Of a DNA stretch of 64,000 nucleotides, positions 41,505 to 55,072 are shown one piece after another; positions within the stretch are counted from its first letter, which is position 1, and the number at the start of each line of letters is the position of its first letter. The position numbers and the translations under genes were made by a program. The DNA is taken from contig CAZDYI010000105.1 in assembly GCA_964509765.1 (NCBI GenBank), positions 1 through 64,000 of the forward strand, read 5' to 3'. The stretch comes from CAZDYI01 sp964509765. Its GTDB lineage: Bacteria > Pseudomonadota > Gammaproteobacteria > Tethybacterales > Tethybacteraceae. Below the pieces are notes generated by a model, which worked only from the letters and a program-made list of their open reading frames with translations, was not told the DNA's origin and did no database searches.

Positions 41505-41510
41505 TACAAT
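41505..41510 (+). promoter_or_regulatory. Putative -10 box TACAAT for carAB
   Basis: TACAAT lies 19 bases before the carA ATG at 41530, in the 152-base divergent gap with uvrB. The predicted leader would be about 12 bases. Confidence 0.4.
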
Positions 41511-41529
41511 CGCCGTCCAATTGCCCCCT

Positions 41530-45895
<4,366 letters not shown>

Positions 45896-45905
45896 GACCT
45901 TACCG

Positions 45906-46400
45906 ATGAGCGACAACAGGGTCCTGTTCACCCAGGAGGGGCACGACCGGCTCAAGGGCGAGCTGGACCAGCTGGTCAACGAGGAGATGCCCGACCTGCT
46001 CCGCCGCCTCAAGGAGGCGCGCGCGCACGGCGACCTGTCGGAGAACGCAGAGTACCACGCGGTAAAGGAGCGCAAGGCCGGCGTCGAGGCGAGGGTCCAC
46101 CTCCTGAAGCTGAACCTGAGCAGGGCCGAGGTCTTCGCGCCCGACCCGAAGGTCGCCAACGGGACGTGCGTCTTCGGCTCGGTCGTGCGCCTGCGCATTG
46201 AGCGCGACGGCGAGAAGGCCTCCGAGCGCGAGTTCCGCATCGTCGGCGACCTCGAGGCGGACACCTCGGCAGGCAGGCTGTCGATGTCCTCCCCGCTCGG
46301 CCGGGAGCTCCTCGGCAAGGCCGAGGGCGACCTCGTCGACGTCGAGGCGCCGGCGGGAACAATCAACTACGAAATCGTCTCGATCAGCTACGGCGCCTGA
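45906..46400 (+). CDS. greA: Transcription elongation factor GreA
   Basis: This 164-residue protein rescues backtracked RNA polymerase. The N-terminal coiled coil (FTQEGHDRLKGELDQL, ARAHGDLSENAEYHAVKER) carries the two acidic tip residues. The C-terminal FKBP-like domain ends with ISSPLG-like SMSSPLGRELLGKAEGD and YEIVSISY. It follows carB by 10 bases, a common carAB-greA arrangement. Confidence 0.95.
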   Translation: MSDNRVLFTQEGHDRLKGELDQLVNEEMPDLLRRLKEARAHGDLSENAEYHAVKERKAGVEARVHLLKLNLSRAEVFAPDPKVANGTCVFGSVVRLRIERDGEKASEREFRIVGDLEADTSAGRLSMSSPLGRELLGKAEGDLVDVEAPAGTINYEIVSISYGA

Positions 46401-46421
46401 TCGCGGCCGCGGCTTGCGCGC

Positions 46422-46994
46422 GTGACCCGCTACGGGATATACACGGTCGAGTTCGTCCTCGGCTTCTTCGCCTTCCTGCTGCTCGTCAGGTTCTACATCT
46501 CGGGCGGCCCGATGGAGCGGTCGTCGCGGCTGAGCATGGCGGTCAACCAGCTGAGCAACTGGCTCGTGATGCCGATGAACCGGGTAGTACCGCGAGCCTG
46601 GGGGCTGGAGCTGTCCGCGCTTTTCGCGGCCTACCTGGCGGTGGTGCTCGAGACCTGCCTCGTGCTCACCATGCTCAAGGTCAAGTTCCTCGCGCAGCCG
46701 TCGGTCTCGCTTCCGGTCATAGCCGCCTCGGGCCTTCTCGAGGTGTTCGTGCGCTCCCTGCAGCTGTTCACCGCGGTGGTGATCGCGGGGGTTGTGCTCT
46801 CGTGGCTGCGCATCCCGGGTCCCGTTCCCGACTCGATCCGCCTGTTCTGCTCGAGGCTGCTGTGGCCGATACGCAGGCACCTGCCTCCTATCGGCGGCCT
46901 GGACTTCTCGCCGCTGGTCGCGCTGTTCCTCGCGCAGGTAGCGATGTTCGCCGCGACCGACGCGATGCGGTCCCTGACGGCGATCTTCCGCTGA
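46422..46994 (+). CDS. YggT-family membrane protein
   Basis: This 190-residue protein has two YGGT units, each with two hydrophobic segments. LLVRFYISGGPMERSSRLSMAVNQLSNWLVMPMNRVVP is the first, and the second ends in SRLLWPIRRHLPPIGGLDFSPLVALF. YggT proteins are small inner-membrane proteins of uncertain role, perhaps in osmotic or division processes. The start is GTG. It lies between greA and pepA in the same direction. Confidence 0.88.
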   Translation: MTRYGIYTVEFVLGFFAFLLLVRFYISGGPMERSSRLSMAVNQLSNWLVMPMNRVVPRAWGLELSALFAAYLAVVLETCLVLTMLKVKFLAQPSVSLPVIAASGLLEVFVRSLQLFTAVVIAGVVLSWLRIPGPVPDSIRLFCSRLLWPIRRHLPPIGGLDFSPLVALFLAQVAMFAATDAMRSLTAIFR

Positions 46995-47002
46995 GGCGGG
47001 CC

Positions 47003-48484
47003 GTGGCGAGGACGCGCAAGGCCGGGGCGATCGGGGCGCCGACGTTCCCGAGGGTGATCTCCTCGTACACGAGCCTCAACCAGCAGAACTACGGCAAGCA
47101 CGACATAGTCCTGCAGCTCACCGGGATCCGCCGCCGGGCGCGCCTGCCGCACGAGCCGGCGTTCGCCGCGGCGAGGCTGCGGCACAAGCTCAAGGGCGAC
47201 GACCCGGCGATGATCACCCTGCCCGGCGGGACGAGGGTCGTCCAGCTGAGGATCACCCGCCAGGACCGCTTCCACACCCAGCTGTTGATCCGCCAGGGGC
47301 TCGAGCTCGCCGGCGCGAAGCCGGGGGCAAGGGTCGCGGTTGACATCCGCAGGACATCGAAGCCGCGCGTGATCGTGCACGACTCGATCTACGCGACGAT
47401 GGCGTTCCTCGCGCGGATGCCCGACTACAGCAAGGAGAAGGACAGCGGCGGCGAGTCGCTGATAAGCTTCCACGGCGCGGTCGGCAGGCCGAACCGCGAG
47501 AAGGCGGTAGCGTGCGCCGAGGCGAACATCCTGTGCCGGTGGCTTTCGATCCAGCCGAGCAACATGCTCGACCCCGGCTCGCTCGTCGCGTTCTGCAAGG
47601 CGCAGGCCGCGCGCCACGGGCTAGAGTTCGAGCACGTCGACGTCGGCCAGCTGAAGAAGCTCGGCGCCGAGGCGTTCCTTGCGGTCTCGGGCAAGGACAG
47701 CAAGGGCGGGGTTGTGCGGATCGGCTACAGGAGCAAGACCAGGTCCAGGTCCAGGAAGGCGAGGCGGATAGCGCTCGTCGGAAAGGGAATATGCTTCGAC
47801 ACCGGCGGGCTGAACGTCAAGGCGCCCAAGAGCATGCTCGGCATGCACGCCGACATGGCCGGCGCCGCCGCGGCGCTTGCAGCCGCAATAGCCGCGGCCA
47901 AGCTCAGGCTGCGGACAGACGTCGACGCCTGGCTGGTGATCGCCGAGAACCTCGTCGGCCCGGAGGCGATGAAGCCAGGCGACGTGGTCTCGTCCATCTC
48001 GGGCAAGACGATCGAGATCGTCGACACCGACGCCGAGGGGCGGCTGCTCCTGGCCGAGGGCCTGAGCCTGGCGGCGAAGGACAAGCCGGACGTCGTCGCG
48101 ACACTCGCGACGCTCACGGGCGCGATGACCGTCGCGGTCGGCTCGGGCATGAGCGGGCTCGCGGGTGACGCGAGGCTCGTCGCGAGGGCGATGGAGGCAA
48201 GCGCCGACACCGGCGAGCGCATGCACGAGTTCCCGCTCCCGAAGGACTACGCAGAAAAGCTCGACTCGAAGATAGCCGACCTCGCCCAGTGCACCATGAC
48301 CGGCGAGGCCGACCACATCCTCGCGGCGCTTTTCATCCAGCGGTTCACCAGGAACCTCCCGTGGCTGCACGTCGACCTGTCCGCCTCCTCGAGCGAGGGC
48401 GGCCTCGGCGCGGTCCCGACCGAGCAGACAGGCTTCGGCGCGTGCTGGGCGGCGGCCTGGCTCGGGCGGATGTCGCGCAGGTGA
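47003..48484 (+). CDS. pepA: Leucyl aminopeptidase, M17 family
   Basis: This 493-residue protein has the two-metal M17 catalytic domain: the GKGICFDTGGLNVK block with Lys and Asp, MHADMAGAAAALAA, the VDTDAEGRLLLAEGL signature, TLTGAMTVAVG and TEQTGFGACWAAAWLG. The basic N-terminal domain (VARTRKAG and on) is poorly conserved. E. coli PepA also binds DNA upstream of carAB; here pepA lies about 1.1 kb downstream of carB. The GTG start is 8 bases after the YggT stop; the next gene overlaps by 4. Confidence 0.9.
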   Translation: MARTRKAGAIGAPTFPRVISSYTSLNQQNYGKHDIVLQLTGIRRRARLPHEPAFAAARLRHKLKGDDPAMITLPGGTRVVQLRITRQDRFHTQLLIRQGLELAGAKPGARVAVDIRRTSKPRVIVHDSIYATMAFLARMPDYSKEKDSGGESLISFHGAVGRPNREKAVACAEANILCRWLSIQPSNMLDPGSLVAFCKAQAARHGLEFEHVDVGQLKKLGAEAFLAVSGKDSKGGVVRIGYRSKTRSRSRKARRIALVGKGICFDTGGLNVKAPKSMLGMHADMAGAAAALAAAIAAAKLRLRTDVDAWLVIAENLVGPEAMKPGDVVSSISGKTIEIVDTDAEGRLLLAEGLSLAAKDKPDVVATLATLTGAMTVAVGSGMSGLAGDARLVARAMEASADTGERMHEFPLPKDYAEKLDSKIADLAQCTMTGEADHILAALFIQRFTRNLPWLHVDLSASSSEGGLGAVPTEQTGFGACWAAAWLGRMSRR

Positions 48485-49191
48485 CCGAAAAAAGGAGGAG
48501 TCTGCCCCGCAGGGAAGGCGGCGCGATCGCGGTCCCCTTCGACCGCGCCGCGAAGCCGGGCGAGATCGAAGGGCTCGAAGGCGACGGGGCCGACATCTTC
48601 GAGCTGCGCCTGGACATGGCCGGCAGCCCCTCCCCCGAGGACGCCGAGCGGATGGCGGCATCCTTCGGCGGGCGTCCGCTGATCTGCACTTGCCGCTCCG
48701 CCGCCGAGGGCGGGCGCGGCGGCGCGGACCACGAGCGGCTGATGGCGCTCGCAGCGACCGTGCGTCACGCGCACGCGCTGGACGTGGAGCTGTCCTCGCC
48801 GTCGATCCTTCCGCAAGCCGCGCTGCTCGCTGCCGAGAACGGCTGCGAGCTGGTCGTCTCGCTTCACTTCCTCGACGGGACGCCGGAACTCGGCGACCTC
48901 GAGGAGCTGGCAGAGCAGGCCGCGGCGGCAGGCGCAGACCTGATCAAGGTCGCAACAACTGTCTCTGCGGACGGCGACGTCGACACGCTCGCCGAGCTGC
49001 TAAAGCGCGAGAGGGACAGGGGCCGGGAGATCGCGGTGATGGGCATGGGAGACGGCGAGGCCGCGGCGGAATCCAGGGTGCGCCTTGCGAAGCTCGGCTC
49101 TGCGTTCGTCTTCGCGCGGGCCGAGATCGAGAGCGCGCCGGGCCAGCCAGGACTCAAGTGGCTCGCTGAAAGGCTCGGCCGCCCAGGCTGA
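48481..49191 (+). CDS. aroD: 3-dehydroquinate dehydratase, type I
   Basis: This 236-residue shikimate-pathway enzyme is of the Schiff-base class. AIAVPFDR, ADIFELRLDMAG, LICTCRSAAEGG, the catalytic His in VVSLHFLDGTP and the Schiff-base Lys in ADLIKVATT are visible, followed by IAVMGMGD. The GTG overlaps the pepA stop. Type I enzymes occur in enterobacteria and some others; many gammaproteobacteria use type II instead. Confidence 0.9.
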   Translation: MTEKRRSLPRREGGAIAVPFDRAAKPGEIEGLEGDGADIFELRLDMAGSPSPEDAERMAASFGGRPLICTCRSAAEGGRGGADHERLMALAATVRHAHALDVELSSPSILPQAALLAAENGCELVVSLHFLDGTPELGDLEELAEQAAAAGADLIKVATTVSADGDVDTLAELLKRERDRGREIAVMGMGDGEAAAESRVRLAKLGSAFVFARAEIESAPGQPGLKWLAERLGRPG

Positions 49192-49215
49192 GGCGCGGCC
49201 TGCCTGCCGCACGCG

Positions 49216-50310
49216 ATGGGCGAGCTTGAGGAGCTGATCCGCTCGCGGATTGAATCCGGCGGCGGGTGGATTCCCTTAGAGGATTTCATGGAGGCCGCGC
49301 TGTTCGAGCCCGGGCTCGGCTACTACGCGAGCGGGCTCAACCCGCTCGGAGCGGGCGGCGACTTCACGACCGCCGCGCAGGAAAGCGAGCTGTACGCGCG
49401 CACCATTGCAAAGTGCGTTTCAGCGGCGATGCCCGATGGCGGAAGCCTGCTTGAGATCGGAGGCGGAAGCGGAACGTTCCTGTCGGCTCTGGCCTCGGAG
49501 CTTGCACGGGGCGGGACGGAGCCTCCATTGCTTTCGCTAGAAACGAGTCCGGGCCTTCAGGATGCGCAGCGCAAGAGCCTCGAGCGCGCCGGGCTTGCGG
49601 ACCGCTGCAATTTCGTCGACGAAATGCCGCAGGGATTCAAGGGCGTTGCCGTCGCAAGCGAGGTCCTGGACGCGCAGCCGTGCGAAGTCATCGCGCGCAG
49701 GAAGAACGGCTGGGTCAGGCGCGGGGTTTCAGTTGCCGAAGCCGGGGAGCTGTGCTGGGCCGACGGCCCTGCGGCAGACCCCAAGGACGCCGAGAGGGTT
49801 GACGGGCTGGATCTCCCGGAAGGCTACCAGCTGGAAGTCGGCCACCGCGCCGAGCGGATGGTCGCAGACGTCGCAGGCAAGATCGACGAGGGAACTTTCC
49901 TCATAATCGACTACGGCTTTCCCCGCAGGGAGCTGTACCACCCGCAACGTGCGCAGGGAACCCTCAACAGCCACGGCCGCCACCTGGCGAGGGAAGACGT
50001 GCTGGAAAACCCTGGCGCCCAGGACATCAGCTTCCACGTGGACTTCACGGCCGTCGCGGAGTCGGCCGCGTCCGCAGGCGCGAAGGTTGCCGGCTACTCC
50101 CCCCAGGCGGCGTTCCTGCTCGAGCTCGGGATTTCAGAACTGGCAGACGGAGGCGACAGCCTTGCAGACAGGGCCCGCGCGAGCCACGAGCTGCAGATGC
50201 TGCTCATGCCCCAGGAGATGGGCGAGCTGTTCAAGGTGATGGCACTGACAAAGGGCGACACCGCGCCTCCACCGGGCTTCTCCTTGGGGGACAGGTTGGG
50301 AACGCTATGA
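49216..50310 (+). CDS. SAM-dependent methyltransferase, MidA/DUF185 family
   Basis: This 364-residue protein has the family N-terminus (IPLEDFMEAALFEPGLGYYASG, GAGGDFTTA). Its SAM-binding motif is LLEIGGGSGTFLSALA, and VASEVLDAQPCEVI and LIIDYGFPRRELYHPQRAQGTL follow. The mitochondrial relative NDUFAF7 methylates a complex I subunit arginine; the bacterial target is not established. The ATG is 24 bases after aroD. The 72-base gap to cysE shows no clear terminator. Confidence 0.88.
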   Translation: MGELEELIRSRIESGGGWIPLEDFMEAALFEPGLGYYASGLNPLGAGGDFTTAAQESELYARTIAKCVSAAMPDGGSLLEIGGGSGTFLSALASELARGGTEPPLLSLETSPGLQDAQRKSLERAGLADRCNFVDEMPQGFKGVAVASEVLDAQPCEVIARRKNGWVRRGVSVAEAGELCWADGPAADPKDAERVDGLDLPEGYQLEVGHRAERMVADVAGKIDEGTFLIIDYGFPRRELYHPQRAQGTLNSHGRHLAREDVLENPGAQDISFHVDFTAVAESAASAGAKVAGYSPQAAFLLELGISELADGGDSLADRARASHELQMLLMPQEMGELFKVMALTKGDTAPPPGFSLGDRLGTL

Positions 50311-50382
50311 TCTGAGAGGCGACCTGTAATTCAGCTGGAAAAGCAATCAGTTGAAGAAGAAACCTATGAGTAGCAGCCAAGG

Positions 50383-51183
50383 CTATTTTTGGGGCTGGCC
50401 GCTTGCCTTCCCTCGCCGTTTCGGCTTCTCGAGGACGTCGAGTCTTTTCTCGAGCTCCTTGATCCTTTCGGAGAGTACCTCGACCTCGTCCTCGCATTCC
50501 CCGACCGACTCCCCGTAGGCGGAGAACTTGCGGTCCTTGCCCTTGCCGCCGCGCTCGGAGACCTCGTGACCCGGAACGCCGACGACGGTCGCCCCAGCCG
50601 CTACGTCCTTGACGACCACCGCGTTCGACCCGATCCGGGCGCCCTCGCCCACCTCTATCGGCCCGAGCACCTTCGCGCCCGCCCCGATCACCACGCCGTC
50701 GCGGATCGTCGGGTGGCGCTTGCCCTTGTCGGTCTGGGTGATGCCGCCGAGCGTGACTCCCTGGTAGACCGAGACGTCGTCGCCGATGACGGTCGTCCCG
50801 CCGAAGACGATGCCCATGCCGTGGTCGATGAACAGGCGCCTGCCGACCTCCACCTGGGGATGGATCTCGACGCCGAACAGCCACCTGCCAATGTTGGAGA
50901 GCATGCGCGCGAGCAGCTTGAGGCGCATCCTCCAAAGGAAGTTACACATCTTGTGCCACATGACAGCGTGCAGGCCGGTCGAGGTGAGCGCGACCTCTAG
51001 CCTGTTGCGCGCCGCGGGGTCGCGGTCCATGTAGGCGTCAAGCATCGTGTTCATGTCGCGCACCCAGCCGGGGCGCTGCTCGTCCAGGTCGAACGGCTGC
51101 GCGGCGGAGCCTTCGCTCGCGTCCTTTCTATCGGCGCCGGACGGCGCGCTCATGTCGCCCTTGCCTGGCGTTGCCTCGCTCAT
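50383..51183 (-). CDS. cysE: Serine O-acetyltransferase
   Basis: This 266-residue left-handed beta-helix enzyme starts cysteine synthesis. IHPQVEVGRRLFIDHGMGIVFGG, GVTLGGITQTDKGKRHP, IGAGAKVLGPIEVGEGARIGSNAVV and VVGVPGHEV are typical CysE blocks. An N-terminal polar extension of about 45 residues precedes the core. The C-terminus adds a short coiled coil (VEVLSERIKELEKRLDVLEK) and a basic end. It is transcribed alone, divergent from no close gene, with a TAGAAT box 10 bases before its ATG. Confidence 0.92.
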   Translation of the reverse strand: MSEATPGKGDMSAPSGADRKDASEGSAAQPFDLDEQRPGWVRDMNTMLDAYMDRDPAARNRLEVALTSTGLHAVMWHKMCNFLWRMRLKLLARMLSNIGRWLFGVEIHPQVEVGRRLFIDHGMGIVFGGTTVIGDDVSVYQGVTLGGITQTDKGKRHPTIRDGVVIGAGAKVLGPIEVGEGARIGSNAVVVKDVAAGATVVGVPGHEVSERGGKGKDRKFSAYGESVGECEDEVEVLSERIKELEKRLDVLEKPKRRGKASGQPQK

Positions 51184-51193
51184 GCCGCTGCGG

Positions 51194-51199
51194 ATTCTA
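51194..51199 (-). promoter_or_regulatory. Putative -10 box TAGAAT for cysE
   Basis: TAGAAT on the minus strand ends 10 bases before the cysE ATG at 51183 and is followed by CCGCAGCGGC. The mRNA leader would be only a few bases. No -35 is seen. Confidence 0.45.
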
Positions 51200-51238
51200 T
51201 GTTTGCCGGCCGGGCCGGCTTCCGGGGGCCCGACTCGC

Positions 51239-52684
51239 CTACAGCAGCTTCGTCGTCTGCCCCGACATCACGCCCGATATGTCCTTGCGGACGTAGATGA
51301 GCAGTGCGAGGCTCGGCAGCACCATCAGGGTGGTGATCACGAAGAACAGCGACCAGTTGCCGCCGAGGCCGTCGACCATAGCCCCGCTCGCCGCAGCCAG
51401 CGTGGTTCGCGACAGGTTGCCTATCGACGCCAGCGCCGCGTACTGCGTTGCCGCATACGCCCGCTCGCAAAGCTGCGACAGGAAAGCGACGAGCGCCACC
51501 GTCGACACCGCGGTGGTGAACTGGTCGGTGACGACCGCGACCGCGAACAGCCACTCGGACGGGTCGACCGCAAGCCAGGCGAACAGCAGGTTGGTCGACG
51601 CCATGGCGATGCCGCCGACGAGCAGCCCCTTGTACAGGCCGAAGCGCGCGTTGATGAAGCTGCCGAGCACGGCAAACACGCACAGCGAAAGCGTCCCGTA
51701 GCCCTTGGAGTACAGCGCGATGTCCGACTTGCTGAAGCCGACCTCCTTGTAGAAGATGATTGACATCCGGCCGAGGAACGCCTCGCCGATCTTGAACAGG
51801 AACACAAGCACCAGGATGGTGATCCCGATCCTGATCCCGTAGTTGACCACGAAGCTCTTGACCGGGTCGACAAAGATGCTCACGAAGCGCGCGGCTGCCG
51901 CGGCCGCGCCGCCCTCGAGCTCCGCGGCCGGCTTGCGGTCGGGCTCGCGCACGAAGGCAAGCAACATTACCACGCACAGGACGACGACCAGCGACATCAC
52001 AAGGTAGGTCATCTGCCAGTACCGCTCGAGTCCCACTGACATCTCGAAGAACTCGGCGACGACGAGGCCGACCGCGCCGAAGCCGCCGAAGCCGATCCAC
52101 CATCCGGAGGTCGCCATCGCCGAGCCCGCCCCGACCTTGCCGGTCTCGAGCCGGCCGATCAGCTCGATCCGCAGCGCGTCCACCGCGACGTCCTGCGTCG
52201 CGCTGCACAGCGCGATCAAAAAGGCGAGCACGGAGACGACCGCGAGCTGGCTCTTCGGCTCGACGAAGAACATCAGGACCATCAGCACGAAGATGCACGC
52301 CTGCATCAGGACGATCCACGACCGCCGCTGCCCGAGCCTGGACAGGAAGGGTATCTTCACCGAGTCGATCAGCGGCGCCCAGAACAGGTTGAAGGCGTAG
52401 ACGGTGAACACCAGGCCGAACAGGCCGATGCCGGTGCGCGAGAGCCCCTCGGCCTTGAGCCAGAGGGACATCATCGATGCGATCAGGATCCACGGGAAGC
52501 CCGAGATGATCCCGATCAGGAGGATCTTCGCCATCCTCGAGTCCTTGTACAGGAGGAGGAGCTCGGAAAAGCTCGTTGCGGTCCCGCTCGTCAGCCCGGG
52601 GTTTTCCTCGGGGGGCCTTTCGCCCGCGGCGACAGCCTCTGTTGCCGCCGGAAGGTCCGGGTCTGGCTTGTTCTCCTCGCTCAT
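51239..52684 (-). CDS. AmpG-like MFS permease
   Basis: This 481-residue major facilitator protein has 12 or more hydrophobic segments after a polar N-terminus of about 40 residues. GFPWILIASMMSLWLKAEGLS, FNLFWAPLIDSVKIP, ALCSATQDVAVDALRIELI and FKIGEAFLGRMSIIFYKEVGFSKSDIALYSK match AmpG-type muropeptide permeases, which import GlcNAc-anhydro-muropeptides for cell wall recycling. It follows argB by 48 bases on the same strand. Substrate is inferred from similarity only. Confidence 0.85.
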   Translation of the reverse strand: MSEENKPDPDLPAATEAVAAGERPPEENPGLTSGTATSFSELLLLYKDSRMAKILLIGIISGFPWILIASMMSLWLKAEGLSRTGIGLFGLVFTVYAFNLFWAPLIDSVKIPFLSRLGQRRSWIVLMQACIFVLMVLMFFVEPKSQLAVVSVLAFLIALCSATQDVAVDALRIELIGRLETGKVGAGSAMATSGWWIGFGGFGAVGLVVAEFFEMSVGLERYWQMTYLVMSLVVVLCVVMLLAFVREPDRKPAAELEGGAAAAAARFVSIFVDPVKSFVVNYGIRIGITILVLVFLFKIGEAFLGRMSIIFYKEVGFSKSDIALYSKGYGTLSLCVFAVLGSFINARFGLYKGLLVGGIAMASTNLLFAWLAVDPSEWLFAVAVVTDQFTTAVSTVALVAFLSQLCERAYAATQYAALASIGNLSRTTLAAASGAMVDGLGGNWSLFFVITTLMVLPSLALLIYVRKDISGVMSGQTTKLL

Positions 52685-52732
52685 CGCTCTCCCTGCCCCA
52701 GGCGCGTTTCCGGGTTGACGATCCGGAACCGC

Positions 52733-53596
52733 CTAGCCTTGGATTTTCGCATGTATCATCGTTCCGGCGCCCTGGTCGGTGAGCAGCTCGAGCAGCAGGG
52801 CATGCGGCCTGCCGCCCTTGAGTATCCGTCCGGACGGAACCCCGCCCTCCACCGCGGACAGGGCGCAGGCGACCTTCGGGAGCATGCCGCCCTCGATCAC
52901 TCCGTCGGCGACGAGCCGCTCGGCCTCGTCGACGGACAGGTCCTCGACGGTCCTGCCGTCGCTTCCCTGCACGCCGTCGGTGTCGGTGAGCATCAGCAGC
53001 GCCTCGCACCCGAGGGCGACCGCCATCGCCGCGGCGGTCTCGTCGGCGTTGATGTTCAGCGCCTTTCCGTCCGGGCCGGACCCGAGCGGGGCCACCACCG
53101 GGACCACTCCGTCGGCCAGGGCGTTGACGCTCGCAGGGTTGACCGACGTGACCGTTCCGACCAGGCCGTAGTCGGTCTCCGGGTCCTCCTTGCGCTGCGC
53201 ACGGACCAGGTGCCCCTCCCTTCCGCTCAGGCCCTCGGCCTGCGCTCCGGCCTCCCTGAGCGCCGCGACTATGTCGCGGTTGACCTCGCCGAACAGCACG
53301 CGCTCGACGACCTCGAGGGTCGCCTCGTCGGTCACCCTGATTCCCCTGACCTTTCGCTCCTCGATTCCGGCCCGCTCGAGCTCCGTCCCGATCTGCGGCC
53401 CGCCGCCGTGGACGACGACGATGCCGATGCCGACGGCCGACAGCAGCCCGACGTCCCTGGCGAACGCCTGAAGCAACTCGCGCTCGGTCAGCGCGGCGCC
53501 GCCGATCTTGACGAGTACCCTCTTGCCGCGGTACCTGCGTATGAACGGCAGGGCCTCCGCGATTATCCGCACCCGCTCCTGCAGTTCCGCGGCCAT
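52733..53596 (-). CDS. argB: Acetylglutamate kinase
   Basis: This 287-residue amino-acid kinase phosphorylates N-acetylglutamate in arginine synthesis. LVKIGGAALTERELLQ, VVVHGGGPQIG, GLVGTVTSVNPASVNAL, NINADETAAAMAVALG and LMLTDTDGVQG are characteristic. The ATG is 9 bases after the dprA stop. With carAB in the same window it serves arginine supply. Confidence 0.94.
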   Translation of the reverse strand: MAAELQERVRIIAEALPFIRRYRGKRVLVKIGGAALTERELLQAFARDVGLLSAVGIGIVVVHGGGPQIGTELERAGIEERKVRGIRVTDEATLEVVERVLFGEVNRDIVAALREAGAQAEGLSGREGHLVRAQRKEDPETDYGLVGTVTSVNPASVNALADGVVPVVAPLGSGPDGKALNINADETAAAMAVALGCEALLMLTDTDGVQGSDGRTVEDLSVDEAERLVADGVIEGGMLPKVACALSAVEGGVPSGRILKGGRPHALLLELLTDQGAGTMIHAKIQG

Positions 53597-53605
53597 CGCC
53601 TCCCC

Positions 53606-54469
53606 CTAGCCGGCCGCAGCGGCGATCGCCGCCGCCTCCACGCTTGTCTCAACGAGCGCCGCGCCCTCGCGGATGAGCAGGTTGCATCCCCTGCCCGCGT
53701 CGTTCGACGGGTCCGCCGGAACGGCCGCAACCTCGCAGCCCATGTCGCCGGCGTCGCCGGCTAGCAGCAGCGTGTCGCAGTTTGCGGGAGCCTCTACGAC
53801 CAAAAGCAAGTCGGCGACCGCCGGAAGCAGGCGGTGCCTTCTCGAGTAGCCGCCGGAGCCGGGCCCGGTTCGCGGCGCGTGCTCGGAGACCAGCAGGCCG
53901 GCGGTTGCGACGTCCTCTGTCAGGCGCATGCCCTCCCACGACGCGGGCGTGCCGACCACGCCGACCGCCGCCTTGCCCGCGGACAGCGCGCCCTTTAGCG
54001 CCGCCCCGCCGATCCCGGGCGACAGCCCGGCCGCGACCGCGACGCCCTCCCCCGCCAGCTCGTGCGCGAACGTCCTCGCCCGCACGGAGCCGGACTCGGT
54101 CGGCCGAGGGGTCCCGGTCATCGCGACGACCGTGCGGTCGAGAAGCGACATGTCGCCCCTGGCGTAGACCGCAAGCGGCGCGTCCGCAAGCCGGTCGAAG
54201 ATCTTCTTCGGGTAGTCCTCATCGCCGAGAAACAGGCACCGGCCGCCGCTTTCCGCCGCCCAGTCGAGCACGCCGTCGATCGTCGCGGGCTCGACCCGGT
54301 CCTTGAGCGGCTGCGCCTCCTCGCTTACCCTCCTCAGGTCGCTGACCGAGCGCTCGAGTACAGACTCGGGCGAGCCGAACTCGCGCAGCCAGTCGAGCTT
54401 TGCCGAGATCGACACCCCCGGCACCAGCGCCAGCTCGAGCCACGCGCGGGTATGGGATTCATCTGCCAC
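53606..54469 (-). CDS. dprA: Divergent DprA/Smf family protein
   Basis: This 287-residue protein has the DprA layout: an N-terminal helical region then a Rossmann-like domain. Several signature residues are changed. The usual GSR motif reads GTPRPTESG, GLARGIDAAAH reads GLSPGIGGAAL, and the SGALITA segment reads CDTLLLA. SEHAP, YSRRHRLLPAVADLLLVVEA and GCNLLIREGAAL are kept. DprA loads RecA on incoming single strands. Its position divergent from def is the usual one. The GTG start and a possibly altered activity are noted. Confidence 0.82.
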   Translation of the reverse strand: MADESHTRAWLELALVPGVSISAKLDWLREFGSPESVLERSVSDLRRVSEEAQPLKDRVEPATIDGVLDWAAESGGRCLFLGDEDYPKKIFDRLADAPLAVYARGDMSLLDRTVVAMTGTPRPTESGSVRARTFAHELAGEGVAVAAGLSPGIGGAALKGALSAGKAAVGVVGTPASWEGMRLTEDVATAGLLVSEHAPRTGPGSGGYSRRHRLLPAVADLLLVVEAPANCDTLLLAGDAGDMGCEVAAVPADPSNDAGRGCNLLIREGAALVETSVEAAAIAAAAG

Positions 54470-54499
54470 CGAGTCTGAAATCGCCCGTCGATCCCGTAA

Positions 54500-54505
54500 T
54501 ATACT
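54500..54505 (+). promoter_or_regulatory. Putative -10 box TATACT for def-fmt
   Basis: TATACT (5 of 6 to consensus) in the 81-base divergent gap lies 45 bases before the GTG of def. No strong -35 is found at 17 bases spacing. Confidence 0.4.
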
Positions 54506-54550
54506 GCATTGAGCGGACCTGCCGTGCGTCCGGAACCGAAGGAATCGCCC

Positions 54551-55072
54551 GTGAAGCTGCTGCATTACCCGGACAACGCCCTGGTGCGGGCCGCCGAGCG
54601 CGTGGAGGATCCAGGCGAGTCCGCAGCCGACGTCGCGCGGGAGATGGTAGCGGTGATGAGGGAGCACTCAGGCATCGGGCTTGCCGCAAACCAGGTCGGG
54701 ATGCTCAAGCGAATCGTCGTCGCGGACGTCACCGGCGGGGAGCAGACGCCGATGTTGCTCGCCAACCCCGAGATACTCGAAAGCTCCAGGGAAACGAACG
54801 TCCACGAGGAAGGCTGCCTTTCCCTGCCCGGGATCGTCGCGCAGGTCAAGAGGCCTGCGAGGGTCAAGGTCAGGGCCCACGACCTGGCCATCGGCAGGCC
54901 GGTCGAGTTCACCGCCTTCGGGATGCTTGCGACCTGCCTGCAGCACGAGGTCGACCACCTAGACGGAATCCTGTTCGTCGACCGCGTGTCCAGGCTCAAG
55001 CGCGCGAGGCTGCTGAGCAAGTACCGCAAGGCCGCGAAGCGGGACAAGGAGCCGGAAGCGCAGGCGGCATGA
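54551..55072 (+). CDS. def: Peptide deformylase
   Basis: This 173-residue metalloenzyme removes the N-formyl group from new proteins. Motif I GIGLAANQVG (41-50), motif II EGCLSLPG with metal ligand Cys89, and motif III QHEVDHLDG with His132, Glu133 and His136 are intact. The GTG at 54551 has an AAGGA site; upstream GTG (54524) and TTG (54509) are less likely. Its stop overlaps the fmt ATG. Confidence 0.94.
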   Translation: MKLLHYPDNALVRAAERVEDPGESAADVAREMVAVMREHSGIGLAANQVGMLKRIVVADVTGGEQTPMLLANPEILESSRETNVHEEGCLSLPGIVAQVKRPARVKVRAHDLAIGRPVEFTAFGMLATCLQHEVDHLDGILFVDRVSRLKRARLLSKYRKAAKRDKEPEAQAA

